Notes under the pieces: generated by a model
Told to the model about the DNA's origin: nothing
The model's input: only the letters and a program-made list of their open reading frames with translations
The model's database searches: none
Position numbers and translations under genes: made by a program
Source of the DNA: Oceanospirillales bacterium
GTDB lineage: Bacteria > Pseudomonadota > Gammaproteobacteria > Pseudomonadales > Endozoicomonadaceae
Direction: 5' to 3'
Length of the DNA stretch: 34,172 nucleotides
Assembly: GCA_004762125.1 (NCBI GenBank)
Contig: SIHQ01000034.1
Location: 1 to 34,172 of the forward strand
Shown here: positions 14,460 to 24,544 of the stretch, piece after piece
How the letters are laid out: every line of letters starts with the position of its first letter
How positions within the stretch are numbered: the first letter of the stretch is position 1

Positions 14460-14731
14460 AAGACCTCCTTAAGAAGAGTTAGTCTTTGAGCATAGGCTAT
14501 CCACTATAAAAATGCAGCTCTGCTAAGCTCTGCAGTCATTTTCATAGTTTGGAGTGAACTGAATTTTCGGCTAACGGCTGTTTGAAGGGGAAGGCAAAGA
14601 GCCTTATATGACAAAAGAAGATAGAAGAAGATAGAAGACTCCGGTCAGGCAATGGCTATACAGTCAGATGAACACTATGCTGCACAGCCCGCTGCCTTTC
14701 ATACCGAAAAGAAAACGCGCTTAGAAAACTT

Positions 14732-15130
14732 TTACTTTTCTTCTTCGCTTTTACCTTCTTCCTTATCAGCTTGAAGCTGCTCAAGCTCCTGCTTGCTGGT
14801 ATTCAGCTGCTGGGTCAGCTGCTTTTGTTTGGTTTTCAATGCACCGTTCTCTGTAGTCAGAGTACGATTCTGCTCTTGAAGACGCTTGACCTGCTTCTTC
14901 ATACGGTCAGGATTACTGGCACGTAGAGTTTTCAGTTCAGTTTCGTCATTTTTAACTTGCTTACCGAGTTTTTCAGTTTTCTGCTCAGCAGTGTCTAGAC
15001 GAGACTTAAGCTGAGTTACTTCCTTACCATGCTGCTCAGTAATCTCAAGTAGAGCTTGCAGGCGCTGTTGCTCAATGATTTCCAGTTCTTCATCTTTAAA
15101 AAAACGGCCTCCCGCGCTCAGTGTACCCAT
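14732..15130 (-). CDS. Coiled-coil protein of unknown function
   Basis: The 132-residue cytoplasmic protein is almost entirely a charged coiled coil (about residues 15-130, rich in Glu, Lys, Gln and Leu heptads). Its short N-terminal head MGTLSAGGRFFKDEE is the only non-helical part. There is no signal peptide or membrane segment. GGAGG lies about 10 bases before the ATG. A nearer ATG in another frame, 4 bases after the ribosome site, would give only MNLWVH and overlap the true start. I do not recognise the family. It is transcribed alone, with 250 bp on both sides lacking other genes. Confidence 0.75.
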   Translation of the reverse strand: MGTLSAGGRFFKDEELEIIEQQRLQALLEITEQHGKEVTQLKSRLDTAEQKTEKLGKQVKNDETELKTLRASNPDRMKKQVKRLQEQNRTLTTENGALKTKQKQLTQQLNTSKQELEQLQADKEEGKSEEEK

Positions 15131-15352
15131 AAATTCATTTACCTCCAGAAAGGATTTTAGATTGGAATAGAAACAGGCTTACACCAGCACACAGGTTCCG
15201 CGTGTAATTTGAGAAAATGTGATGTAGAAATGAGTTGTTCTTCATTAAAGGCTGATGAAAGCAGATTGACTGTAGACGGAGCCGGAGTCTATTACACTTC
15301 GGCTACCCAGAAAAGGAGAATTTACAACATTTTTGTATAAATCTCCAATTTC
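15131..15352. other. Intergenic region
   Basis: Nothing convincing was found in this stretch between pepD and the coiled-coil gene. It presumably carries the promoter of the coiled-coil gene. Short ORFs here have no supporting features. Confidence 0.4.
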
Positions 15353-15377
15353 AATAAAAAAAACCAGGTTTCCCCAG
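15353..15377 (-). terminator. Terminator of pepD
   Basis: On the minus strand CTGGG (complement of 15373-15377) pairs with CCTGG (complement of 15364-15368) around a GAAA loop, with two G-U pairs. Eight Ts follow. It lies just after the pepD stop. Confidence 0.65.
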
Positions 15378-15382
15378 TAAAC

Positions 15383-16837
15383 TCAGGCCTCAGGGATTCG
15401 TTTCAGCGTTTCCAGCAGGTAAATCCAGAAGCTGGCTACAGCCGAAATAGACACCTTCTCATCCGGGGAATGAGGGAACTGAATGGTCGGGCCGAAGGAA
15501 ATCATGTCCCATTCAGGGTAAGCGCTGCCCAGCAAACCACACTCTAGCCCAGCGTGAATCACCGTGATTTCAGCCGCCTTGGCAAACATCTCTTCATGCA
15601 AGGCAGACATAACCTTGAGGATGTCGGAATCCATATTGGGCTTCCAGCCTGGGTAGGCACCGTCCTTAATCACTTCAGCGCCTATTAGACGGTAAAGTGC
15701 AGCAATAGCTTCAGCATGATCTTCACGGGCACTGTCTACCAGACTTCGAACCATGTTTTCAACACTGAACTTGCCATTCTTGATGCTGACAATAGCAAGG
15801 TTGTTGGAGGTTTCTACTACGCCCTCGACACTCATGCTCATGCGTTGCACACCGTTAGGTGAAACATGCAGGGTATCCAGAAGTGTTTGCTGGTCAGCCA
15901 GAACCATCACCTTTCCAGACAGGCTCTCGGTTTCAACGCTGATATTCAGATTCGGTTCAACTTCAGCCAGCTCGCTTCTGAACAGCTCAAGGTGTTGTGC
16001 AATCATTCGTTCAGCATTAATGGACTGATCGGCAGGCACAACGACTTCAGCAAACGCCTCTCTTGGAATGGCATTGCGAAGTGATCCACCAGAGAAACTG
16101 TGCAAGCGAACATCAATAGCCGCCATTGCTTTCAACAATCGAACCATCAGTTTGTTGGCATTACCGCGCTGAAGCTTGATATCAACACCGGAATGACCGC
16201 CCTTCAAACCTTTCAGAGAGAGACGAAACCCCTGATGATCTGCTGGCAACGCTTCTTCGGAGTAGGTTGCTCGTACAGATACATCCACACCACCAGCACA
16301 GCCGACGCAAAGCTCACCTTCTTCTTCAGAATCCATATTGAGCAAGATCTGACCGTTCAATAGACCGGATTTCAGCCCATGCGCTCCGGTCATACCGCTC
16401 TCTTCATCTATAGTAAACAACGCTTCTACAGGACCGTGTGCAATCTCTGTGGATTCAAGCACGGCCAATGCGGCAGCGACGCCAATACCATTGTCAGCAC
16501 CCAGCGTTGTACCATCCGCCGTTACCCAGTCGCCATCGACATAAGCTTTGATAGGGTCTTTGGTAAAGTCATGGTTCGTATCAGCATTCTTCTGAGGTAC
16601 CATATCAAGATGACTCTGGAAGATGACACCACGGCGCCCTTCCATTCCTGCAGTGGCCGGTTTACGAATGATGACGTTGCCGACTTCATCGACCAGCGTC
16701 TCCAGACCCAGTTTTTCACCAAACTGCTTTACGTAAGCAGCAACTTTCCCTTCATGCTTGGAAGGTCTTGGGATATCGCAGAGGCTCTGAAAGTGATTCC
16801 AGAGTGGTTGAGGGGAAAGTTCACGGAGTTGAGACAC
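15383..16837 (-). CDS. pepD: Cytosol non-specific dipeptidase / aminoacyl-histidine dipeptidase PepD
   Basis: The 484-residue M20C metallopeptidase hydrolyses Xaa-His and many other dipeptides, the last step of peptide use. Zinc ligands and catalytic residues are placed as expected: H76 and D78 in SHLDMVPQ, D115 in LGADNGIG, E145/E146 in IDEESG, D169 in MDSEEEG and H456 in FPHSPDE. The lid/dimerisation domain (about 185-390) includes GGHSGVDI. Length matches E. coli PepD (485). It stands alone on the minus strand and is divergent from aat, with 158 bp between the starts, which must hold both promoters. Confidence 0.96.
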   Translation of the reverse strand: MSQLRELSPQPLWNHFQSLCDIPRPSKHEGKVAAYVKQFGEKLGLETLVDEVGNVIIRKPATAGMEGRRGVIFQSHLDMVPQKNADTNHDFTKDPIKAYVDGDWVTADGTTLGADNGIGVAAALAVLESTEIAHGPVEALFTIDEESGMTGAHGLKSGLLNGQILLNMDSEEEGELCVGCAGGVDVSVRATYSEEALPADHQGFRLSLKGLKGGHSGVDIKLQRGNANKLMVRLLKAMAAIDVRLHSFSGGSLRNAIPREAFAEVVVPADQSINAERMIAQHLELFRSELAEVEPNLNISVETESLSGKVMVLADQQTLLDTLHVSPNGVQRMSMSVEGVVETSNNLAIVSIKNGKFSVENMVRSLVDSAREDHAEAIAALYRLIGAEVIKDGAYPGWKPNMDSDILKVMSALHEEMFAKAAEITVIHAGLECGLLGSAYPEWDMISFGPTIQFPHSPDEKVSISAVASFWIYLLETLKRIPEA

Positions 16838-16995
16838 AACTGATTCCTGTGATTGATGTTAGTTTTTGAACTTAATCTCTGCTCGCAGAAACTAATATAA
16901 GCACTTACACGGATTTGCCATCGAGTTACACAAATTAAGCCGTACAATGACTTAACGTTCAACTCTCAGCAGCCATCAATCAGTAGCAACTACTC

Positions 16996-17724
16996 ATGCG
17001 AAAAACCATTCACATTCTTAATCAAAGCAACATCCAGTTTCCTCCCGCTACTGACGCCCTTGAGCAGCCAGACGGCTTGCTGGCCATGGGTGGCAATCTG
17101 AACACAGAAACACTCTTAGATGCTTATCAGAGAGGCATTTTCCCTTGGTACAACGAAGGCGAGCCACTGCTATGGTGGAGCCCTGACCCAAGAATGGTCA
17201 TTGAGCCCAATAACGTGCATATTTCTTCCTCAATGAAACGCCTGCTGAAAAAACAACCCTTCACAGTCACGTTTGATACCGCTTTCAGTGATGTTATTGC
17301 AGCCTGCGCAGAACCGAGAGACGGCCAATCCGGCACATGGATTACTGAAGAAATGGGTCAGGCCTATTGCAACCTTCATGAGGCAGGTTACGCCCACTCT
17401 GTAGAAGTCTGGGACAAAGAAAAACTGATTGGAGGTCTTTACGGAATTGCGATTGATCAAATATTTTTTGGGGAATCCATGTTCAGCCGAGCCTCTAACG
17501 CTTCAAAACTCGCCACGATTCATCTCTGCGGAGAACTCAGTCAAAGAAACTTTAAACTGATCGATTGCCAGGTTCCCAGCAGCCATCTTGAAAGCCTTGG
17601 TGCAAAGCTTATAAGCAGAGAGATGTTTCTAAAACAACTGCACGACTATTGCCGTCATCCTGTATCCGATGCACACTGGAAAGCAACCTGGCAATGGACG
17701 GCCCGAACCGATGAGCGCCCTTAA
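16996..17724 (+). CDS. aat: Leucyl/phenylalanyl-tRNA-protein transferase
   Basis: The 242-residue enzyme transfers Leu or Phe from tRNA to the N terminus of proteins starting with Lys or Arg, making type-2 N-degrons. Recognised blocks are FPPATDALEQPDGLLAMGG, the WYNEGEPLLWWSPDPR region (about 50-66), GTWITEEM, GGLYGIAI and FFGESMFS. Length matches the family (about 234-245). It overlaps the next gene, bpt, by 14 bp and is therefore cotranscribed with it. The presence of clpS and clpA 3-4 kb away completes the N-end rule route. Confidence 0.97.
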   Translation: MRKTIHILNQSNIQFPPATDALEQPDGLLAMGGNLNTETLLDAYQRGIFPWYNEGEPLLWWSPDPRMVIEPNNVHISSSMKRLLKKQPFTVTFDTAFSDVIAACAEPRDGQSGTWITEEMGQAYCNLHEAGYAHSVEVWDKEKLIGGLYGIAIDQIFFGESMFSRASNASKLATIHLCGELSQRNFKLIDCQVPSSHLESLGAKLISREMFLKQLHDYCRHPVSDAHWKATWQWTARTDERP

Positions 17725-18421
17725 AGATCTGAAATTCTTTGCAACCCAGCCTCATGATTGCAGTTATCTCGAAGATAAACAGGCGACAACACTCTTTCTT
17801 GACCCGGATAAAGAACTCGCACCGGACTTGTATCGTCACCTGGCTGACATCGGCTTTCGCCGCAGTGGCAAGCACGTCTATCGTCCTCATTGCCAAAACT
17901 GTAACGCTTGCATACCTGCCCGTGTTTCCGTGAATTTTTTTGAACCCAGACGCGGTCAACGCAAAGTTATTAATCGAAACCAGGACATTACTGTCACTCG
18001 ACATAAAGCCGAGTACGATGAAGAAAGTTACGAACTCTACAAAAACTACATTTGCTCTCAACACAAAGACGGCGACATGTACCCGCCATCGATCAGTCAG
18101 TTCAAATCGTTTCTGGTTGACTGCCCTGATTTTTGCTCTTTTTTTAAGTTTCGACTAAAAGATCAGTTAATCGCGGTGGCCGTTACCGACGAACTCAGTA
18201 ATAGCCTTTCTGCTATTTACACTTTTTATGACACTGAGCTGAGTAAAGGAAGAAGTTTAGGTTCGTTCTGTATTCTTTGGCAGATTCAGGAAACCCAAAA
18301 AATGGAGCTAAAGTACCTTCACTTGGGATACTGGATTAAGGAGTGTCAGAAAATGAATTACAAAATTCAGTACCGGCCACTGGAAGTCTATGTCAATAAT
18401 CATTGGGTTACTCTAAAATAG
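17711..18421 (+). CDS. bpt: Aspartate/glutamate leucyltransferase (bacterial ATE homologue)
   Basis: The 236-residue enzyme adds Leu to proteins with N-terminal Asp or Glu. The Cys cluster CQNCNACIPAR (about 59-69) and the GYWIKECQKMNYK(I) block near the C terminus are typical of the Bpt/ATE family, along with YRPLEVY at the end. The ATG at 17711 inside the end of aat is chosen because it gives the usual MSALKDLKFF start and the usual length; the longer in-frame opening from 17669 is read inside aat. Translation is likely coupled to aat. No terminator is visible after the stop; a 180-bp gap precedes infA. Confidence 0.96.
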   Translation: MSALKDLKFFATQPHDCSYLEDKQATTLFLDPDKELAPDLYRHLADIGFRRSGKHVYRPHCQNCNACIPARVSVNFFEPRRGQRKVINRNQDITVTRHKAEYDEESYELYKNYICSQHKDGDMYPPSISQFKSFLVDCPDFCSFFKFRLKDQLIAVAVTDELSNSLSAIYTFYDTELSKGRSLGSFCILWQIQETQKMELKYLHLGYWIKECQKMNYKIQYRPLEVYVNNHWVTLK

Positions 18422-18472
18422 AGCCCGCATTAGTCATACAGGTACATCTCCAGCCTCGATTCTTCTTTTATC

Positions 18473-18557
18473 AGCGCTAGCGCTTATTCAGGAAAGCTTA
18501 TCAGGGAGAGATGGCTGTTCACTTTGCTTTAATAATGATTTTCAGGCAGAATGCCTG
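18473..18557. promoter_or_regulatory. infA leader with two short inverted repeats
   Basis: AGCGCTAGCGCT (18473-18484) is a perfect 12-bp palindrome, and CAGGCA/TGCCTG around GAA (18543-18557) is a small perfect hairpin in the infA leader. infA is highly expressed and likely has its own promoter here, but no clear -35/-10 pair stands out. Confidence 0.4.
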
Positions 18558-18600
18558 CCAGTTTTATTCATCTATTGCTCTATTCTGAGGTTCGCTTTTA

Positions 18601-18819
18601 ATGGCAAAAGAAGAAAGTCTTGAGATGGAAGGCGTCGTAATCGACACTCTTCCTAACACCATGTTTCGTGTAGAACTGGAAAACGGCCACGTTGTGACCG
18701 CTCATATTTCCGGTAAAATGCGTAAGAACTACATCCGTATTCTGACTGGTGACAAGGTAAAGGTTGAGCTAACTCCTTACGATCTGACCAAGGGTCGCAT
18801 CACCTATCGTTCCCGCTAA
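18601..18819 (+). CDS. infA: Translation initiation factor IF-1
   Basis: The 72-residue OB-fold protein binds the A site of the 30S subunit during initiation. It has the standard length and the conserved blocks [39 protein letters not shown] and [10 protein letters not shown]. It is single-cistron, with a strong terminator right after the stop, and sits between bpt and the convergent clpA as in Pseudomonas. Confidence 0.98.
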   Translation: MAKEESLEMEGVVIDTLPNTMFRVELENGHVVTAHISGKMRKNYIRILTGDKVKVELTPYDLTKGRITYRSR

Positions 18820-18822
18820 ATA

Positions 18823-18843
18823 GGGGCCGAAGCCCCTTTTCTT
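18823..18843 (+). terminator. infA terminator
   Basis: GGGGC (18823-18827), loop CGAA and GCCCC (18832-18836) are followed by TTTTCTT. The hairpin could also slow clpA transcription from the other strand, whose stop lies 17 bp away. Confidence 0.88.
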
Positions 18844-18852
18844 CAAAGATGT

Positions 18853-21156
18853 TTAGCCCTGTTCACCATCAACAGCTTCCAAGTCGGATGTTTTGCTTTT
18901 GGCAGGCTCAAACTTCAGGAACAGCTCCTCTCCTTTAACGGTGACTTTTACAAAACCACCGTTCTCGGATAAATCTCCGAACAGGATCTGTTCCGCCAGG
19001 GGCTTTTTCAGGTACTCCTGAATCACACGAGCCATAGGCCTGGCTCCCATCATTCGATCATAACCTTTCTCTGCCAGCCATTCCTGAGCTCTGCCATCGA
19101 CATCAATTTGTACCTTTTTCTCATCCAGCTGGGCTTGCAATTCTGTCAAGAACTTATCAACTACATGCTTGATGGTACTTTCTGACAACGATTCAAAGGG
19201 AATAATGGAATCCAGACGGTTACGAAACTCAGGCGTAAAGGTCTTTTTAATAATCTCCATCCCATCCGTCGCATGATCCTGCTCGGTGAAACCAATAGAA
19301 CTACGCGTCATGGTTGTCGCACCGGCATTAGTGGTCATAATCATGATCACATTACGGAAGTCAGCTTTACGACCATTGTTGTCTGTAAGAGTACCGTGGT
19401 CCATAACCTGCAATAACAGGTTGAAGACATCCGGGTGTCCCTTTTCGATTTCATCAAGGAGTAACACGCAATGAGGTGTCTTGGTAATAGCTTCTGTCAG
19501 CAAACCACCTTGGTCATAACCTACATAACCAGGAGGTGCACCGATCAAACGGGAAACTGTATGAGACTCCATGTATTCCGACATATCAAAACGAACCAGC
19601 TCCATACCCATGGATTTGGACAGCTGACGACAGACTTCGGTTTTACCCACACCAGTAGGACCAGAGAACAAAAAAGCTCCCACAGGCTTGTCAGGTGCTT
19701 TCAGTCCAGCTCTAGAGAGCTTGATGGCCGTTGAGAGAGAGGTAATAGCGGTATCCTGACCAAATACGACCATCTTCAAATTACGCTCTAACTTAGAGAG
19801 CAATTCTTTATCAGAAGAAGAAACGGACTTTGGAGGAATTCGAGCAATTTTGGCAACAATCTCTTCCACATCACCTACGTCAATGATGGTTTTACGTGAA
19901 CCTTCTGGCTGTAACTGCTGATAAGCACCGGCCTCATCAATAACATCAATGGCCTTGTCAGGCATAAGTCGATCATTAATAAACTTATTAGCCAACTCAG
20001 CGGCTGCTTTAAGCGCATCATCAACGTATTCAATAGAATGGTGCTCTTCAAACCGACTCTTCAGGCCACGAAGAATTTCAATGGTGTCATCAACGCTAGG
20101 CTCTGTGATATCCACTTTCTGAAAACGACGAGCAAGAGCTCTGTCCTTTTCAAAGATACCTCTGAATTCTTGAAAAGTAGTTGAACCAACACAACGCAGA
20201 TCACCGGTTGTTAGTAGCGGCTTGAGGAGATTTGAAGCATCCATCACGCCACCAGAAGCGGCACCGGCACCGATAATAGTGTGAATTTCATCTATGAAGA
20301 GAATGGCATCATCCATCTTCCGTAATTCATTGAGTAGCTTCTTGAACCGCTTCTCGAAGTCACCCCGGTATTTGGTACCCGCAAGCAGAGAACCCAGATC
20401 AAGAGCGTAGACAACAGCGCTTGCAAGAACGTCAGGAACCTCGCCGTCAACAATACGCTTGGCCAAACCTTCAGCAACGGCAGTTTTACCTACGCCAGCT
20501 TCACCAACAAGCAATGGGTTATTCTTACGACGACGTGTCAGTATTTGAGAGACCCGCTCAACTTCCGCATCACGACCTACCAGAGGGTCAATTTTGCCTG
20601 CTCGCGCCAATTCGTTCAGATTGGTGGCATAGTTCTTCAACGGATCTTTACTACCGCCTTCAGAGTCTGAGTGATCTTCCAGCAGCTCTGCGCCACCCAT
20701 ATCCTCCATCTCCCCTCCAGACATCTTGGAGATACCATGGGCGATGTAGTTCACCACATCGATTCGGGCCACATCCTGCTGTTTTAGAAAATAAACAGCC
20801 TGACTTTCTTGCTCACTGAAGATCGCGACCAGGACATTAGCGCCAGTGACTTCTTTCTTACCAGAACTCTGAACATGAAAAACAGCCCTCTGGAGAACTC
20901 GTTGAAAACCTAACGTAGGTTGAGTTTCACGCTCCGTGTCATTTTCAGGAATCAGCGGTGTTGTTGTATCAACAAACTCTTCCAGCTCTTTTCTGAGTCT
21001 GTCGGTTTCAACGCCACAGGCCACCATAACTCGGGAAGCTGATTCATTATCAAGCAGCGCTAGTAACAAATGCTCAACAGTCATAAATTCATGACGCTTA
21101 GTTCTTGCGTCTCTGAATGCACTGTTCAGCGTTAACTCGAGATCTTTATTGAGCAT
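18853..21156 (-). CDS. clpA: ATP-dependent Clp protease ATP-binding subunit ClpA
   Basis: The 767-residue AAA+ unfoldase feeds substrates to ClpP. It has a double Clp-N domain (1-145, the ClpS docking site) and a first AAA module with [13 protein letters not shown] and the Walker B region [10 protein letters not shown] second AAA module has [14 protein letters not shown] and VLLLDEIEK. The ClpP-binding IGF loop (SSIGFTEQ) follows, then the C-terminal D2-small domain ([20 protein letters not shown]). Length matches E. coli ClpA (758). It follows clpS by 20 bp, so the two form one operon. ClpP is not in this window. Confidence 0.98.
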   Translation of the reverse strand: MLNKDLELTLNSAFRDARTKRHEFMTVEHLLLALLDNESASRVMVACGVETDRLRKELEEFVDTTTPLIPENDTERETQPTLGFQRVLQRAVFHVQSSGKKEVTGANVLVAIFSEQESQAVYFLKQQDVARIDVVNYIAHGISKMSGGEMEDMGGAELLEDHSDSEGGSKDPLKNYATNLNELARAGKIDPLVGRDAEVERVSQILTRRRKNNPLLVGEAGVGKTAVAEGLAKRIVDGEVPDVLASAVVYALDLGSLLAGTKYRGDFEKRFKKLLNELRKMDDAILFIDEIHTIIGAGAASGGVMDASNLLKPLLTTGDLRCVGSTTFQEFRGIFEKDRALARRFQKVDITEPSVDDTIEILRGLKSRFEEHHSIEYVDDALKAAAELANKFINDRLMPDKAIDVIDEAGAYQQLQPEGSRKTIIDVGDVEEIVAKIARIPPKSVSSSDKELLSKLERNLKMVVFGQDTAITSLSTAIKLSRAGLKAPDKPVGAFLFSGPTGVGKTEVCRQLSKSMGMELVRFDMSEYMESHTVSRLIGAPPGYVGYDQGGLLTEAITKTPHCVLLLDEIEKGHPDVFNLLLQVMDHGTLTDNNGRKADFRNVIMIMTTNAGATTMTRSSIGFTEQDHATDGMEIIKKTFTPEFRNRLDSIIPFESLSESTIKHVVDKFLTELQAQLDEKKVQIDVDGRAQEWLAEKGYDRMMGARPMARVIQEYLKKPLAEQILFGDLSENGGFVKVTVKGEELFLKFEPAKSKTSDLEAVDGEQG

Positions 21157-21176
21157 AAAAAATTATCCTGAGAGCA

Positions 21177-21560
21177 CTATTCGACTTTAGTTATTTTGCA
21201 CATTAAGGGATGCTGAAATTCTCTGGAGTACTCATTCACTTGTCGGGCTTTAGTCTCAGCAACATCTTTGCTGAAGATTCCGCAAACTGCATTGCCCTGC
21301 GTATGCACCATCAACATGATCTGTGTTGCTTGTTCAGAACCCATGCTGAAAAATTTCTCCAGGATCTCTATAACAAAATCCATCGGCGTAAAATCATCAT
21401 TCAAGAGCACTACCTGATATCTGGCAGGCGGTTGCAGCTCGGTTTTGGCCGGTGCTACAGCAACGTCAGTGTCGCCTTCATACTCCGCTCTATCTTTTTC
21501 TAAGCTTAGACGAACCCACTCAAATCTACTCATGTACGGATGAACTGCGATATGCTGCAT
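21177..21560 (-). CDS. clpS: ClpA adaptor ClpS (N-recognin)
   Basis: The 127-residue adaptor binds N-terminal Leu, Phe, Tyr or Trp and hands substrates to ClpA. The binding pocket residues are seen in [18 protein letters not shown] (NDD, T-P-M gate) and IMLMVHTQG (M and H). The final block [17 protein letters not shown] docks to ClpA. A flexible N-terminal tail of about 45 residues precedes the fold. Start choice is open: the first ATG (21560) has GGAAG about 8 bases upstream, and an internal ATG (21533) would give MSRFEWVRL. It is the first gene of clpS-clpA. Confidence 0.96.
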   Translation of the reverse strand: MQHIAVHPYMSRFEWVRLSLEKDRAEYEGDTDVAVAPAKTELQPPARYQVVLLNDDFTPMDFVIEILEKFFSMGSEQATQIMLMVHTQGNAVCGIFSKDVAETKARQVNEYSREFQHPLMCKITKVE

Positions 21561-21762
21561 TGCACTTGCTTCCAGGTTGTCTACAGCTGATTTTCAAAGG
21601 CTCTGGATCGCCAATTCAGGTGTCAACTGACGTCTTTCTGTAAAGACTTTCTGAACTACGTCAAAACTTAAACACCCTGAATCCATTCTAAAGAAGTTAT
21701 CGGAAAGAACAACGAAAGATGACAGTGAAAAAATCAACTGTCTTATCTATGAAAGTTACAAA
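21561..21762. other. Gap where cspD is found in related genomes
   Basis: No gene is seen between clpS and the icd terminator. In Pseudomonas and enterics a divergent cspD occupies this position. The stretch contains the clpS promoter, and no CspD-like codons (for example GFI or the RNP motifs) are visible in any frame. Confidence 0.6.
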
Positions 21763-21795
21763 CAAAAAAACGGCTGACAAAAAATGCCAGCCGTT
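21763..21795 (-). terminator. Terminator of the isocitrate dehydrogenase gene
   Basis: On the minus strand CGGCTG (complement of 21788-21793) pairs with CAGCCG (complement of 21771-21776), followed by seven Ts. It lies about 90 bp after the icd stop. Confidence 0.82.
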
Positions 21796-21886
21796 CATGG
21801 GGTTACCTGTACTATTTATTGCAAAGTCACAAAGAATTTTTAAGCAGCTATGATTTCAATTCAAAGCGACCTGACTCCACATTCAG

Positions 21887-24118
21887 TTATCGCAAAGCAT
21901 CAATAGCCGTATTCAGCACTGCGCTTGAGCGCATAGCTACGGTCGCTTTCTCATCATCAAACTGGAAATAACCACCCAGATCAACAGCAACACCCTGAAC
22001 AGAGTTCAGCTCTTCAACAATCAGCGATTCATTCTCTACCAGAGCTTTAGCCAGATCAGAAAAGTTTGCCTTCAGATCCTGATCTTCGTTCTGTTCAGTC
22101 AGCGCAACAGCCCAGTACTGAGCCAGATAGAAGTGACTGCCACGGTTGTCGAGTTCATTGACACGACGTGATGGAGATTTGTTTTCGTCCAGATATTTAC
22201 CGATAGCCACACTCAATGCATCAGCCAGAACCTGAGCTTTTTTGTTTCCTGTCTTGGTAGCAATATCTTCAAGAGACACGCCCAGGGCGAGAAATTCACC
22301 CAGAGAATCCCAGCGCAAATGATTTTGCTTCACCAATTGTTGAACATGCTTTGGTGCGGAACCACCAGCGCCGGTTTCGAACAAGCCACCACCAGCTAAC
22401 AGAGGAACGATGGACAACATCTTGGCACTGGTACCCAGCTCCAGAATAGGAAACAGGTCAGTCAAATAATCACGTAACACATTACCCGTAACGGATATGG
22501 CATCATTACCGGCTTTAATGATTTCCATAGACAGCTGACAAGCATCAACCGGTGGCAGAATGCGGATATCCAAACCTTTAGTATCATGGAACTTCAGGTA
22601 TTCATTTACCTTGGTAATCAGCTGAACGTCATGGGCGCGATTTTCATCCAGCCAGAATATTGTTGTTACACCGGTAGCGCGTGCACGGTTCACAGCCAGC
22701 TTAACCCAGTCACGGATGGGCGCATCTTTGGTCTGGCACATTCTGAAGATATCGCCTTGCTCTACCTTCTGTTCAAAAACAGTACCGCCAGACTCATCCG
22801 TTACACGAATAACACCTTCACCCGGAGCCTTGAAGGTTTTGTCGTGGGAACCGTACTCTTCAGCCTTCTGAGCCATCAGGCCAACGTTTGAAACGTTACC
22901 CATGGTGGTCACATCAAACGCACCGTGATCTCTACAGAAATCAACTACCGCTTGATAAACACCTGCATAGCAGCGGTCTGGAATCATGAATTTTGTATCT
23001 TGCAGTTTGCCAGCAGGATTCCACATCATTCCGGAGGTACGCAGCGCAGCAGGCATGGACGCATCGATAATAATATCGTTAGGCACGTGCAGGTTAGTGA
23101 TGCCGTTATCAGAATCCACCATAGCCAGATCAGGATGAGACTCATAGACCTTCATAATGTCGGCCTTGATTTCATCACGCTGTGTAGCAGACAGATTTTC
23201 AATCTTGGCGTAAACATCACCCAGACCGTTATCTGCATCAACACCCAGCTCAGCGAAGACAGCCCCATGCTTTTTAAACACATCTCTGTAGAAGACAGTT
23301 ACAGCATGGCCAAACATGATCGGGTCAGACACCTTCATCATGGTTGCTTTCAGGTGCAAAGAAAGCAGTACACCTTTCTCTTTGGCATCTTCAGTCTCTT
23401 TATCAAAGAAAGCGCGTAAGGCATTGATATTCATAACAGCACTGTCAACCACTTCACCGGCCAACAGGCTGGTTTTAGCTTTCAGTACCTGAGAAGAACC
23501 TTCATTACCAACAAACTCGATTTTTACATCGGACGCTTCTGGCATAACAGCAGACTGTTCACTTCCGTAAAAATCACCATCTTCCATATGGGCAACATGA
23601 GATTTGGACTCTGAACTCCAGGCACCCATAGAGTGTGGATTCTTCTGAGCGTAAGCTTTTACAGGAGCTGCAACACGACGATCAGAGTTACCTTCACGCA
23701 GAACCGGATTTACAGCACTACCGAGAATTCTGGCGTAGCGCGCCTTGATTGATTGCTGTTCTTCTGTTTTTGCTTCTTCAGGGTAATCAGGCAGGTCATA
23801 ACCGTGACCTTGCAGTTCCTTAACAGCTGCAACCAACTGAGGAATAGAAGCACTGATATTTGGCAGTTTGATAATATTAGCTTCTGGAACCTTGGCCAAC
23901 TCGCCCAGTTCAGAAAGGGCATCGCTCTGCTTCTGCGATTCGTTCAGATTCTCCGGGAAGTTGGCAATGATACGAGCAGCCAGGGAGATATCTTTAGTGG
24001 CTACAGCAACATTAGCTGCTTTGGTGAAAGCCTCAACGATAGGAAGAAGGGAGTAGGTGGCAAGTGCAGGAGCTTCATCTGTAATGGTGTAGATGATTCT
24101 GGTTGTATCTGTTGTCAT
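21887..24118 (-). CDS. icd: NADP-dependent isocitrate dehydrogenase, monomeric type
   Basis: The 743-residue enzyme converts isocitrate to 2-oxoglutarate in the TCA cycle. Length and blocks fit the monomeric class (Azotobacter/Pseudomonas Idh, about 740): [50 protein letters not shown] and [20 protein letters not shown]. It is unrelated in length and sequence to the dimeric 45-kDa Icd of E. coli. AGGAGAAATTA precedes the ATG. It stands alone on the minus strand and is divergent from mnmA, with a 426-bp gap. Its product is 2-oxoglutarate, the signal read by the GlnK protein encoded elsewhere in this window; that link is physiological and not genetic. Confidence 0.97.
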   Translation of the reverse strand: MTTDTTRIIYTITDEAPALATYSLLPIVEAFTKAANVAVATKDISLAARIIANFPENLNESQKQSDALSELGELAKVPEANIIKLPNISASIPQLVAAVKELQGHGYDLPDYPEEAKTEEQQSIKARYARILGSAVNPVLREGNSDRRVAAPVKAYAQKNPHSMGAWSSESKSHVAHMEDGDFYGSEQSAVMPEASDVKIEFVGNEGSSQVLKAKTSLLAGEVVDSAVMNINALRAFFDKETEDAKEKGVLLSLHLKATMMKVSDPIMFGHAVTVFYRDVFKKHGAVFAELGVDADNGLGDVYAKIENLSATQRDEIKADIMKVYESHPDLAMVDSDNGITNLHVPNDIIIDASMPAALRTSGMMWNPAGKLQDTKFMIPDRCYAGVYQAVVDFCRDHGAFDVTTMGNVSNVGLMAQKAEEYGSHDKTFKAPGEGVIRVTDESGGTVFEQKVEQGDIFRMCQTKDAPIRDWVKLAVNRARATGVTTIFWLDENRAHDVQLITKVNEYLKFHDTKGLDIRILPPVDACQLSMEIIKAGNDAISVTGNVLRDYLTDLFPILELGTSAKMLSIVPLLAGGGLFETGAGGSAPKHVQQLVKQNHLRWDSLGEFLALGVSLEDIATKTGNKKAQVLADALSVAIGKYLDENKSPSRRVNELDNRGSHFYLAQYWAVALTEQNEDQDLKANFSDLAKALVENESLIVEELNSVQGVAVDLGGYFQFDDEKATVAMRSSAVLNTAIDALR

Positions 24119-24544
24119 TAATTTCTCCTAAAACAACTGGCTGCGGCGCTTCGGCGGGAATTGTCTCTGAGCGTCACGATTCGCTGAATTTGTTATTCGA
24201 ACCTGTTATTCGAACCTGTTATTCGACCGTGTATTTCATTGAGGCTGTCGCACTGGAGAGGCCAGACACGGACTATCACTCTACGAAGAACAATGAATAT
24301 GGAGCCTGAACGACCATCTGCAGAGATGAAAAAAGTAAAAAATTTTCTACTGCACGCACAGTCTCAGAACGCTTTTAGCGTTATTGGCCCCATAAGATAT
24401 ACCAATGCGAGTAAGGAATAAATGTAGTTTTGTTACATAATTTACCATTTTCACTAGGTATTCTTACCTAAAAAAGACTATATGGAAGAAAAACTACCGC
24501 ACGGGTAGAATAGCCTCTCCTTAAAAGTCAGCTATTAAATAACC
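24119..24544. promoter_or_regulatory. Long divergent icd/mnmA intergenic region with three 13-bp repeats
   Basis: GTTATTCGAACCT is repeated at 24192-24204 and 24205-24217, with a diverged third unit at 24218-24230. The repeats lie 74-112 bp upstream of icd. Each full unit includes the palindrome TTCGAA. They could be operator sites for icd. The rest holds no supported gene; the small open frames there lack ribosome sites and family resemblance. Confidence 0.5.

Noticed and set aside
14613-14649. Short frame and AGAAGATAGA repeats
   Set aside because: Two and a half purine-rich units and an eight-codon frame only; nothing supports a gene or a site.
18421-18600. tRNA gene upstream of infA (a tRNA lies near infA in some relatives)
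   Set aside because: No cloverleaf or TTCRANY-type T-loop could be placed.
22925-23419. 164-residue plus-strand frame inside icd
   Set aside because: Antisense shadow of a strongly conserved gene.
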